A DNA stretch of 22,435 bases from Hypsibius dujardini. Its lineage: Eukaryota > Tardigrada > Eutardigrada > Parachela > Hypsibiidae. A program made the position numbers and the translations under genes. Location of the stretch: NCBI GenBank assembly GCA_001579985.1, contig LRSR01007226.1:1-22435 (forward strand). The letters are read 5' to 3'. Numbering within the stretch: position 1 is the first letter of the stretch; every line of letters begins with the position of its first letter. The notes below the pieces were generated by a model. The model worked only from the letters and a program-made list of their open reading frames with translations. It did no database searches and had not been told where the DNA came from. Of the stretch, positions 1 to 8,775 are shown one piece after another.

Positions 1-49
1 TCGCTGCATTTGAGGAAGTTATCCGCGTCCTGCTTGCCCGGCTGGTAGG
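1..49 (-). CDS. ATP1B: Na+/K+-ATPase beta exon 3 (partial at window edge)
   Basis: Acceptor ATTGCAG|CC. The exon reads P-YQPGKQDADNFLKCS, fitting the 'FLEPY' step of beta subunits that follows the LxxFLE of exon 2. The exon continues off the left end of the window. Confidence 0.85.
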
Positions 50-2433
50 CTGCAATAAAAGTATGAAAAAGCGATAAAAGACCGCGTGTGCGACGTAAAA
101 CTCATTTCCCGCAAATTTCACGTCGCGCCGCGGGCGCAGTCTTCGTCGACAACACGCGCGGTAGCGAGAAGTGAAGGGAAATGACGAAATATGAAAGAAG
201 ACAAGAAAGAAAAAGGCAGAGAAGAAAAGGGCGAGCGCGGAGAATTGGCTAAACAACACGGTAAAAACAAATGCACAATAAAAAACAAATGCACAGTAAA
301 AAAAACGCACGCTTGGCGCTTTTGAGAAATACATTTTTTAACAAAATTTAGGTAATCGGAAAATCGGTTTTTCATTTTAACTAAAAAATACATTATGTTT
401 TTTAAAATCACAAACGATAGTCGATAAATTCAACTCATGACTCAAGGTATTCAAAAAAAATTAATTTAAATGCTGAAAACGGGCTTTATCATTTAAATGG
501 GCGTTTAAATAAATTAAATTAAATAATATAATTAAATTAAATAAAGTTTGCAGTGAACTTGAATTTAATCTAAAAATTTTAATAAATTATATTGGATCGA
601 TTACGTTAGTTCACAAATTGAATTCACGTAAAATGGTCTTTAAAAGCGTAATTTAAATTTCAGGGAAAAAATAATACAGTTTTGGAAGTGATATTTTTAT
701 TCGTTAGTGAAAAAAAGACGACTTACGTTCGAGAAATTCGCCCAATTTTTTGACGTAGGGATTCCCGGAGACGTTTTTGTTGAGTTCTGCCTGCTTCAAC
801 CAGATAAGAGTGCTGCCGGAATCAGCGGGAGTCGGTCGGAATCCCATCCCTGCAAACAAAAATATAAATATAAAAGTCATATAATTATTGAATTAATATA
901 AATATAAAATTCATATAATTATTAAATTAATATTAAATTATATTAATATTTAGTTATCGGGATTTTTCAATTTTTGTGACTAAAATAAAATACAATTTTT
1001 TTATTTTAAATCGAAAACCACTTTTTAAACCATCCAGAATATCGTTTAAATATAATTTAAAGACAATAGTCAAAATGAAAAAAAAACGATATTGCACTTT
1101 TCATTTTGTTATTTTGTTATTAAATCTGTTTGGCTTAGCTCGATGATCATCAGACGGCCTCGGAAGTAAACGCTTTAGTGAGAGTGTAAATATGCGATCC
1201 ACTTGAAAACGACCGCCGGGGCTGAGCAAACGCGGAAGACCGAAAAAAAACCGACATGAGACAAGTGAAATAGAAATCAATCCACTTCCACTGTATAGTT
1301 AATGCAGCGCCCTCCAGACAGAATCAGTGAAATCATTTAGAAAACACACCACTTGAGTTGAGAGGAAAAGGCTGAATAATCAACGACGTCAAATCAATCA
1401 ATCAATCAACGGAGAAAGCACAAACAAAAAGAACGCCTTTTACATTCCCCAAACAAAATTAGCTCCTTGATTGAAATTAAAAATGACGGAATGCCAAATT
1501 GAAAGAAAAAACCTTCTGCAAAACTTAGTCACAAAATCACTCAAAGGTAAAATGCACGTCTCCAGAGGAAAATTGAAGATTCAGAAAAACAAAATAACCA
1601 TTCAATCAATCGAGCAATCAATCTAAATGGTCAGCCAAAACTTTGAAAACTATTTCCATTCTTCAAATCTCACATGAAGTGAGATGCGGAATTAACAATG
1701 TTGATTAAGTCAAAATAATTCGCTTAAAACAGATCGAAGACGAAATCGAATGAAGGAATGATGAAGGGAAAGATTGAAGCTTCAACGCACCAACCACTCA
1801 ATACATCGATCAATCAATCAATCCACTCGTTGAACGGCAAACGGTGCAACGACCAACAAACCAATCAAGGCATCGCACCAATAGGGAAACCATCCAATGC
1901 ACACCGCGATAATACCCAACTTCCGGATTCTGGGATCAAGAAGTAAAACTTAATTCTTAATTACTGAAACGAATGCGCCTAAATCTTATCTGTACCGCTA
2001 CAGAATGATACATTTTCAAACGGGGGAAAAAACAGACAGTCGAAGCAAACTGTGATCATTGCGCACAATCCCCATCAAACTGATCAATCAAACCAATCAA
2101 CTGACAAATCACAAATGATCAAGTCAATCAACAATCAACCATAGGATCCTTGCCTGGAGTGGTGCCGATGATTCCGTTGGCCGTGGTCCATTTCGGCTCA
2201 TTTGGATCGAGAGTCTGGAGGAAAAGGACGAGTAAAACGGCGAAAAAGGCAGCGAGGACTCCGTAGAAGATGATGTAGAAGATGGTGATCTGCAGCCAGC
2301 TCTTTCCAGTCCGGCCCAAGACAGTGCCCTCTTTTTTATCGTAGAGAAACTGAAGGAAACCCTGCCATTTACTCAGCGTCGGTGGTTTGCTGGCCCCAGC
2401 CACGAAGGTGTCATTCTCCGCGGGGGTGGTCAT
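1..2433 (-). CDS. ATP1B: Na+/K+-transporting ATPase subunit beta, 5' part of gene (3 exons, runs off left edge)
   Basis: Beta subunits are type II membrane glycoproteins that fold, traffic and modulate the catalytic alpha subunit of the plasma-membrane sodium pump. The spliced reading frame is 2433-2154, 849-727, 49-1. Exon 1 encodes a cytosolic N-terminus, the family motif LGRTG (residues 39-43), and one membrane helix (about 48-72) with the FYxxFYGxLA signature (52-61). Exon 2 continues with GFRPTP...STLIW, matching the conserved GFRPMP...STLIW stretch. Exon 3 begins PYQPGK. Frame and phase agree across both introns. The first intron uses a GC donor (CAG|GCAAGG). The start ATG at 2433-2431 follows an A-rich context and gives the usual short cytosolic tail. 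No stop or frameshift is seen, so the gene looks intact. The Cys-bonded ectodomain lies beyond the window. The family call is secure; the paralogue within the family is not determined. Confidence 0.93.
50..726 (-). other. Beta-subunit intron 2 (677 bp)
   Basis: A very AT-rich GT-AG intron (donor GTAAGT complementary to 721-726; acceptor ATTGCAG). It is rich in AAATTAAATT runs around 470-600. No coding or element structure was recognised. Confidence 0.85.
727..849 (-). CDS. ATP1B: Na+/K+-ATPase beta exon 2
   Basis: 123 nt with acceptor TTTGCAG|GG and donor GAAC|GTAAGT. It encodes 40 residues beginning MGFRPTPADSGSTLIW and ending KKLGEFLE, matching the juxtamembrane extracellular part of beta subunits (GFRPMP, STLIW, LxxFLE). 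It contains one NVSG glycosylation sequon. The phase joins exon 1 (GG completes Gly) and exon 3 (C plus CC gives Pro). Confidence 0.93.
850..2153 (-). other. Beta-subunit intron 1 (1304 bp, GC-AG)
   Basis: AT-rich intron. The half next to exon 1 (about 1380-2145) is studded with CAATCAAT/ATTGATTG motifs, for example near 1395-1408, 1802-1828 and 2085-2148. The acceptor side is a normal ...TTTGCAG. Open frames here are low-complexity Asn/Ser/Gln/Thr strings made by the tetranucleotide motif, and no coding sequence is supported. Confidence 0.85.
2154..2433 (-). CDS. ATP1B: Na+/K+-ATPase beta exon 1 (start codon, cytosolic tail, membrane helix)
   Basis: 280 nt: 93 codons plus one base. Residues 1-47 are cytosolic, with the conserved LGRTG; residues about 48-72 are the hydrophobic membrane segment; the exon ends ...EPKW...IGTTP. 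The donor is CAG|GCAAGG, a GC-AG type. The open frame past the donor runs only another seven codons to a stop and loses family resemblance, which supports splicing here. Confidence 0.92.
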
Positions 2434-3123
2434 TTTTTTCGGTGGCAGAAAAAAATTAAAATGCTAGGTGAAATGTTCGGGGGAGAGCTGAGAAAAGTGC
2501 AGACTGACTGACGATGGGGAGCGAGGAGAGAAGGAGAGAGAGAAGGGCGTCTGTAATCTCTATCGGAATTCCTCAAGGACTGACTGTTGCAATTGCAGTA
2601 AATGATGTCAGAGAGAATAGGAGGTTTTCTGCCTATGGCGCAACAGACGCTGTAAGCGGAATAGGACATGATCCGACTTTGTACTTTCAAACTGGTAGGT
2701 TTGTATTAGTAATTTCACTGGTTGCGTACAGTATACAGACTGTAGGCGCAGGACCTACATAGCAGCAGGAGCTGCATAACGCTTTTATCGGAGAATTCAG
2801 CTACGCTGTGCAATTCCTTGTTGATTTTGATGCGCAATGCGCACATACCTTCCGTAAAAGTTTCGTTCCTGCTGTGTGGCGGATTAATCTTTATTGTTGC
2901 GATTAATTGCGCAATCGTCAGCGAAAGCCGATATAAGTTGAGGACAGGCCGGGCTGCACGCTTGGTAGGATGGAGGTCTATCGCGAAAATTCTGTCTGGT
3001 CAGCGAGTGCTAATAAAACCCAATTTGAAATATACGAAATATTGCACATACAGTCGAACATGTGTTCCCAACTTAGCTGACAATTCCCGAGGTTTGAACG
3101 CCTTTGAGAAACACAATAGACGC
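2434..3123. promoter_or_regulatory. 5' flank of the ATPase beta gene (promoter/5' UTR presumed)
   Basis: This lies immediately upstream of the minus-strand start codon. No TATA box or initiator was recognised with confidence. Open frames on both strands (2430-2690 minus, 2514-2762 plus, 2818-3153 plus) have no family resemblance. The promoter assignment rests on position only. Confidence 0.35.
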
Positions 3124-3234
3124 GTGGCCATATTGTGCCACAAACTGAGTTAGGCCATTTATCTCGGCGGCACATGACTGTAAACACAGATTGAGCTGAA
3201 TGGCCTAACTCGGTTAGCGCGGTAATATGGCCAC
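3124..3234. repeat. 111-bp imperfect palindrome, left copy flanking pogo-like relic
   Basis: Arms 3124-3159 and 3199-3234 are inverted repeats. Outer ends GTGGCCATATT / AATATGGCCAC and inner ends GAGTTAGGCCATT / AATGGCCTAACTC match well, with mismatches in the middle. The loop contains CTCG...TGTAAACAC, as does the loop of the related palindrome at 6411-6487, in the same orientation. Confidence 0.75.
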
Positions 3235-4365
3235 GTTGAGAATGTTCTTCAGACTATTCGAAGCATGATATTGTTTGGCATCCAGTTAGCAACGCTAGTG
3301 GCAATTTTCTGGTAAATAGATATTTTTTACATATTGTTCCAAATTCATAGTTCCCACAGTTTTTGGTTATTTTGACGTTTCCGAATTGCAATTAAAAATA
3401 TGTAAGTGAATAATTTTAGAATGTAATTCCTATGGAAAGAAAGGTCCAACAAAATGGAGGAATTTTTATAGAACTTTACAGTGAGTGTTATTCGGATATC
3501 AGCGTCGTTTAATTAAATATGCGACAGAATTAAATATATATAGAAATCGATATTTAAAAGGACATTTCTATTTATACTCACTAAATTGACTTTAAACATG
3601 GGAATATATTATAATATCATTTAAGTGTTGAAATGTGGCTGTCTTTAAAACAGTTCTATTATTATTTTAAACTTTGCCGGTGGATTTAAGTTTGTTTTAC
3701 ATTTTATTTAAATCCGAACACATTAAGTTAAGCAACAACGCTGTTTGATATATCCTCATGACCGGCTGGACTAACCGAATCCTATAAATCTTTTTTTATT
3801 GAAAGTCCTGATACCTCTAAAGAATATCACTTCTTTTGCGGGATCTCTTAACTTTCATTGCTACATTTCTAAACATGGATGGTCACAAAATTTTGGGCTG
3901 ACTTCTCAGTCTCTTAATTACCAGTATGAAGCAAAGTCTGTATTTCGGCTCACCCTCCACTTGGTCGGTAAATCGGTTCACTAATTTTTAAACTGAACTA
4001 CGTGCGCAGTAGAAGAATAAACCATCCTTTCGGACTTTCAAAACATCAAATAATGGTTTATTTTACTTGCGGCAAGAAATAGTCATGAATGTCATGTGGG
4101 TTAAAAATGCGAGTGGTTAGATAAACGTTGCTGTAAAAGAATTGTTTAGGCTGCAGGGGCGCCACTGATACAAATCTCACACCGGCTTATTTGCAACAGA
4201 ATCGATCAGCTGATTGTCGGTGTGCAGATGCGGTTTCGCAGATGATCATTGCACGAGCAGATTTATTTAAATTTCCACTTAACTGCCATTTGTGCCTGCC
4301 TCATTTTAGTTTAGTGTTCATCGATATTTCACGGTTTTATCATTTTTCAAATTTGTTATTCGTAA
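3235..4365. other. Noncoding stretch between left palindrome and transposase start
   Basis: AT-rich sequence with no recognisable gene. By position it would be the 5' noncoding part of the pogo-like element if the palindromes mark its ends. Two short open frames (3799-3984, 4191-4403) have no recognisable content. Confidence 0.4.
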
Positions 4366-5293
4366 ATGAGTATCAGATTGGATGCGGCCATACATGCATT
4401 TGAGGAAGGGGGAACAACTGTTCGGAAGGCGGCTGGCAATTTTGGTGTGTCGTAGACAACTCTTCGACGGCATTTGAATGCACGAGAAATCGGGCCACGA
4501 GGAAGACCGACCCATTTTACGCCGAAAAAAAGCTTGCAACCTGCAATCTACTTCACAATTGTGCCGAGCTCGGGGTGTCGTTATTCAGGTATCATCTAAG
4601 GAAAGCTGTCCTCGGTTTGTGCAAAGAAAAAAATCTTCCCGCCAGAACTTCTAGCAACTGTTAGCACGCAGCTTTCCTGCAGCGACATCCCACATTATCG
4701 GAGCAAATCAACCAAGCTAACAACCGGAAGAAAGCAAGACAATGGCCGGATGGGCAGTGTTTGCAGTACATTGCTCTCATTGCGAAGCTTAAAGCGGAAG
4801 CATACCTCGAAGATCTAAACAGGCTTTGGAACCTGGACAAAAATGGATTTGCACTCGGTAGTCGGTACAGCAAAGTTTATGCCCCGAAAGTAATAAGGAA
4901 CGTCACTTCATGTTTCGACGGAGATGACCGTAGCCATATGACTGTACTCGCATGTAGGAATGCTGCTGAAGAGATGCTGCGGCTACTTATTCTCTACGAC
5001 GTTGTGGTGATGGCAACGTTACGGGTTGAAGGGACGGATGGGAATTTTGTTATGGCCACTAATAAGTCCGGTTGAGTGCATGAGGAAACCTTCACCGCAT
5101 ACGTTTAAGAACAACTGATTCTAGCAATGCCTGAAAGTGTAACACTGGACTTATAAACAACTGTCTAGCTCGGTTTAAAAGTTGGCCTGCCTAGCTATGT
5201 CTGTCCGTCTGACTACTTCTCAGTCTATCTGTCTGTCTATCTGCCTATTTATGTGTTTTTCTATCTGTCTATTTGTGTGATTGTGTGTTTGTT

Positions 5294-5352
<59 letters not shown>

Positions 5353-6230
5353 TTGTCTGCTTGTTTGTATATATGCCGGCCTGCCTGGCTGCCTGTCTCT
5401 CTCTTTTTTTCCTGTTCAGTCTGCCTATTTGTATGTTTTTTGTTTGATTTTTTTTAGTTTCATCATCTGGTGGAAATTCTGTCTGTCTGCCTGCCAGTCA
5501 AATCATTTATCTGCCTACATAATTTTTTTTTACATTTCGAAAGTTGCAACCGCTGGAAAAGTGTGTTTTCAGAGAAATTACATACAAGTGGCGCTGGCAC
5601 CTCGAGCTGCTGCACATCAATACCGAAGGATATGAGGAGGCAACGTTACTCTATTACTACATGTATGATAAGTTCATATCGTACAGATCTATTTGTTGAA
5701 CGACTGTCTTTGGGTAACTCGAAATACTTTTTCAGTCTACCTTAACATACCCTGGCCTCAGCTCAACCTCAAGGAGTCTATGCAGTCTGGCTTCAAGAAA
5801 ACCGGACTCTTCCTTTTCAATAACAAAATCATCCGGCAAACTGATTCTACCGCGGCCAAGATAATGCCACCGCCTGTTAACGTCAACAAAGATTCCCTCT
5901 TTGATGAGGAACAAGTTTGTGCGGATCACTCAAGCGCATGGGCCTACCGGAGCAAAAACATTGACTTGACCTAGCGTTCTATTTGTTGCCAGATTAGTGG
6001 ACCCACTGCCGGAGAGGTGAGCATGCATCAAAGATTTAACAACTCCATTCCGTCATAAACGCGAAAAGTGAAAGACTCGACTTGATACCTCTGCTGGAAA
6101 GGCTATGAGCGAAGCGTCTGTCCGAGTTGCCCTTGAAAAGCGCTTAACCAAAGCCCAGGAAATTGTTAAAAATTGGCTGGAAAAACAAAAAATATCGCTG
6201 TTTCTCTTAAGGAATCAGATATGAAAAGAA
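4366..6230 (+). pseudogene. Degenerate pogo/Tigger-type (Tc1/mariner superfamily) transposase
   Basis: A plausible original start ATG at 4366 opens a helix-turn-helix of psq type: AIHAFEEGGTTVRKAAGNFG, then TTLRRHL, then GPRGRPTHFT, typical of pogo-like transposases. An in-frame TAG follows FGVS, and a frameshift lies in the poly-A run near 4523. The next block (about 4530-5075) has ELGVSLFRYHLRKAV, then NLDKNGF, where the first catalytic Asp (4836-4838) survives but the usual DETGF is DKNGF, then HMTVLACRNAA. A TGA follows the NKSG segment. A TCTG microsatellite occupies the region expected to carry the second Asp. The C-terminal block reads GFKKTGLFLFNN (about 5789-5824), and a frameshifted tail SEASVRVALEKRLTKAQEIV runs from 6103. 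Several stops and frameshifts show it is dead. Confidence 0.82.
5196..5425 (+). repeat. Degenerate (TCTG)n microsatellite inside the transposase relic
   Basis: TCTG/TTTG units run across the region, nearly pure at about 5294-5360. The 'VCLSVCLSVCLS' open frames here are translations of this repeat and are not genes. Confidence 0.9.
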
Positions 6231-6410
6231 TTGTGGGAAAATGTTTAAAAAACGAAATAATTGGACGGTGGGAATAAAATGCTTTATAGAGGTCGCTGAT
6301 TATGCAGTGACTCATCTGTTTTCCATTCATTTGCTACAGAGCGTCCCCTGTCGCCCGGTGGCCCATTCCAATGCCCTTCCTTATACTACACAGGTTGCAA
6401 AACCTTGTTA

Positions 6411-6487
6411 TAACCGAGTTAAGCCGTTTGACTCGTGCCCATTGCAACGCTGTAAACACCGGCGAAACAAATGGCTTAACTTGGTTA
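6411..6487. repeat. 77-bp palindrome, right copy flanking pogo-like relic
   Basis: Arms 6411-6429 and 6469-6487 (19 bp, two mismatches: TAACCGAGTTAAGCCGTTT against TAACCAAGTTAAGCCATTT). The loop shares CTCG and TGTAAACAC with the palindrome at 3124-3234. It sits about 180 bp beyond the transposase remnant. Confidence 0.75.
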
Positions 6488-6493
6488 GCGCAT

Positions 6494-7159
6494 GCTTTTT
6501 GCCTCGTTTGTATATCGGTACTCGCACAAACTCTATAAACGTCAAAATTTTTAACTCTAATTTGAATCTTCTTCGACTATTTTGTTTCGAAAAAGCCTGA
6601 AGGAATATTATCACCCCCTCCCCTTTTTTGAGTGTTGTCTGTCAAAGTCGCAGAGGCCCGTGATCGTTGTTGTCCTGGGTAGGGGGGATTAAAGCAGGCT
6701 AAGCTGAAATCCCCTTTCCCCCTTTTTGGCTGTCTTTAATTTTACGAGTGCTGCCAATGTCCCTTTGAGTGATTCTAACAAAATTAATTATTTCGGAAAG
6801 CCTGTTTGTTCCTCAATCTCCAGGTATAAAACCCCAACTTTTGGACATGGGTCAAACCATGTTTCGCTTAAAACTCGTGCAGTCAAGGTCCAACATTTAA
6901 TTCATCAAGTTAGGGAATAAGGGTCAACATTGCAAAAGCGACAGTGGTAGGGGACAAAAAGGGGGAACGGGAGGCGGGCTTGTAGCCATTAATACATAGC
7001 TCAATTCAATATGTCCTCATTTTACTGTGGATTATTTTATAACAATAGACAGGTTTTGTTGCACCCAAAAATTACAGCACTCAAGTTTATAGCAGTAAAA
7101 GTTATTTGATCTGCAAAAGTTGGAATTTTGGTTTTGATTTTTTACAGCTATTACACAAA
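6494..7159. other. Noncoding spacer, nothing recognised
   Basis: AT-rich with C-rich and G-rich patches (about 6613-6625, 6682-6690). No coding similarity, RNA gene or inverted-repeat element was recognised on either strand. It ends where similarity to the second receptor locus begins. Confidence 0.5.
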
Positions 7160-8438
7160 TCAATTATTTGAACTGATTAGTTTGTGACGTATCTCGACAG
7201 ACCGCAAACTGGACACCATCTTTGAAGAACCACAGCTCCATTCCACATTTTTTTTGATATTTCTGAAACAGCAAAGTTGTGGTGGAATGATTGACGTTTC
7301 TGAATGACTTTTTTTCTGAGACATTTGGCGCTATGTTGCGTGTGCCGCGTCAATTTTTGTGAAGGCTTAAATTCCAGGCGTCAATCAAGACAGCGTCAAT
7401 TAATTCAGTTTTCTCCCTGTGTTGGTTGGGAGATTTTTCCCTATTTGTATTCTCACGTGTCCTTTCTCTTTTTGGTTCGGAGAAATACAATTGATTTACA
7501 CACCTTCACAATTTTTCGGGGCGTAAACTAACAGCCCAGAGTCGCTTGTTTCCATGGGATTTCTTTGCTGTTTGTTATAGGACCGAATCAATCAATTAAT
7601 GTAGCAGTAATACTGTGTTAAACCAAATAACCCGATAAGACCATATCACACAATTAACCATACCATAGGTACATCGGATAAAATAGGTACCGTTTTATGG
7701 CGAGCGGCTTTTAAGAAAACATATGCATAAATAGTCGAAACACGTAAAAGAAAATCCCCACCTCCAATAGATCAAATATTACAATCGTTAAATTTCAAAA
7801 ATAGCGTAAATGCAGATGGCATTTTACGCTTATCGACGTCATGTGGCCATTTTAAGTGCCGTAAAGTGTAAACCAATTTGCTGTAAACTGGAGTGGCAAA
7901 CAAAACCTCCCTAATGGGAGCTCTCTTTCTCCAAATCGGATGTGCGGAAACGGCTAATAAAAGGTTAACACTCTAATCATTAATTATAAAGGACAACAAT
8001 ATATATTCCGGAAGTTGAATTCACCACTTGGTGGGCGGATCACTATGCATATTTCATGTATTGATGATCGACCCACGCTGCACTTTACAATTTATAGGCA
8101 CCCACCTACTGGATATTTTACGACAAAAGAAATTTGGCACACGATGCAACTTAAATTCCGTGTTAAATAGGAGATGATGAGGAGGAGGAAGAAGGGGGAG
8201 TTTAACGTCATCGTTTTTGTCAGAGGGACCTCACTAGATGTAAAAACGCCCATTACAAAGACATATGGCACTGTGGAGAGTTTATTAACCAAATAATAAC
8301 ATAAAAGGATATCGATCTTAATTTTGGTTCCTATATGTAATGTTAGACTTTTTCTGCTAGACATTACCCATATTTCCTTCGCAAAGTTTTGCCCTTGTTT
8401 ATGTAAATACAGCGAGCTATATGTTTTTGGCAGAAAAG
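7160..8438 (+). repeat. Duplicated 5' region of receptor gene A (direct repeat with 20522-21895)
   Basis: Similarity to 20522-21895 begins abruptly at ATCAATTATTTGAACTGATT and continues to the start codon, with scattered substitutions and indels. One example is a ~90-bp stretch near 21130-21220 that is absent here. It presumably contains the promoter and 5' UTR. The best-preserved blocks are about 7160-7610, 7803-7915 and the last ~70 bp before the ATG (CCTTGTTTAT...GGCAGAAAAG). Confidence 0.88.
7803..7830. promoter_or_regulatory. Conserved inverted repeat upstream of receptor gene A
   Basis: AGCGTAAA, then a 12-bp spacer, then TTTACGCT. The same arms and spacing occur upstream of gene B at 21239-21266, while spacer bases differ. 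A function as a dimeric transcription-factor site is inference. Confidence 0.45.
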
Positions 8439-8775
8439 ATGTTGAATTTGATTGTGTTCGCTGGATTTTGTCAAACCTGTTTCGTCATGGCAAGAAATTG
8501 GGAACAATTTTCTGTCTACGATATTGAAATTGTCACCCCAACCTATTGTGGTACCGATTCGCTGATGTCCTTGAATTATATAGGACCGTCGTATTCAACG
8601 GGAATAGAGGTCTTTCGAGCCACCAGTACGCGGCTCAATGTGACCCATCGAACCTTAATGAACACCAACGTAACGACAGATTGCTTGACCTTGTTGAGCA
8701 ACGTGCAGGATGTGCTGGCACGATGGTATTATGCCGAGAAACGGAAGGATTCCGTTCCTGTCATCATCACACCAG
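8439..8775 (+). CDS. Receptor A exon 1: signal peptide and start of ANF-receptor domain
   Basis: 112 codons plus one base. The start at 8439 is preferred over an in-frame upstream ATG at 8421 because the paralogue starts at the equivalent position after GGCAGAAAAG. Residues 1-18 form a hydrophobic signal peptide (LNLIVFAGFCQTCFVMA). The mature part has YDIEIVTPTYCG, an LNVTH sequon, a second NVT sequon, DVLARWYYAEKRKDSVPV and IITPG. Donor CAG|GTACGT. Confidence 0.9.

Noticed and set aside
118-411. 97-codon minus-strand open frame with a Phe/Leu-rich stretch
   Set aside because: It lies wholly inside intron 2 of the ATPase beta gene, is low-complexity, and shows no family motif.
1758-1946. 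62-codon plus-strand frame rich in Ser, Asn, Gln and Thr
   Set aside because: Produced by CAATCAAT repeats in beta-subunit intron 1, antisense to the gene.
2514-2762. 82-codon plus-strand frame with a hydrophobic end
   Set aside because: Antisense to the beta-subunit 5' flank; no recognisable domain and mirrored by an equally open minus-strand frame.
2818-3153. 111-codon plus-strand frame with a hydrophobic segment
   Set aside because: No family resemblance, and its 3' end runs into the palindrome at 3124-3234. Kept out for lack of support.
5253-5635. Cys/Val/Leu/Ser repeat proteins (VCLSVCLS...)
   Set aside because: Translation of the TCTG microsatellite inside the transposase relic; open in several frames at once.
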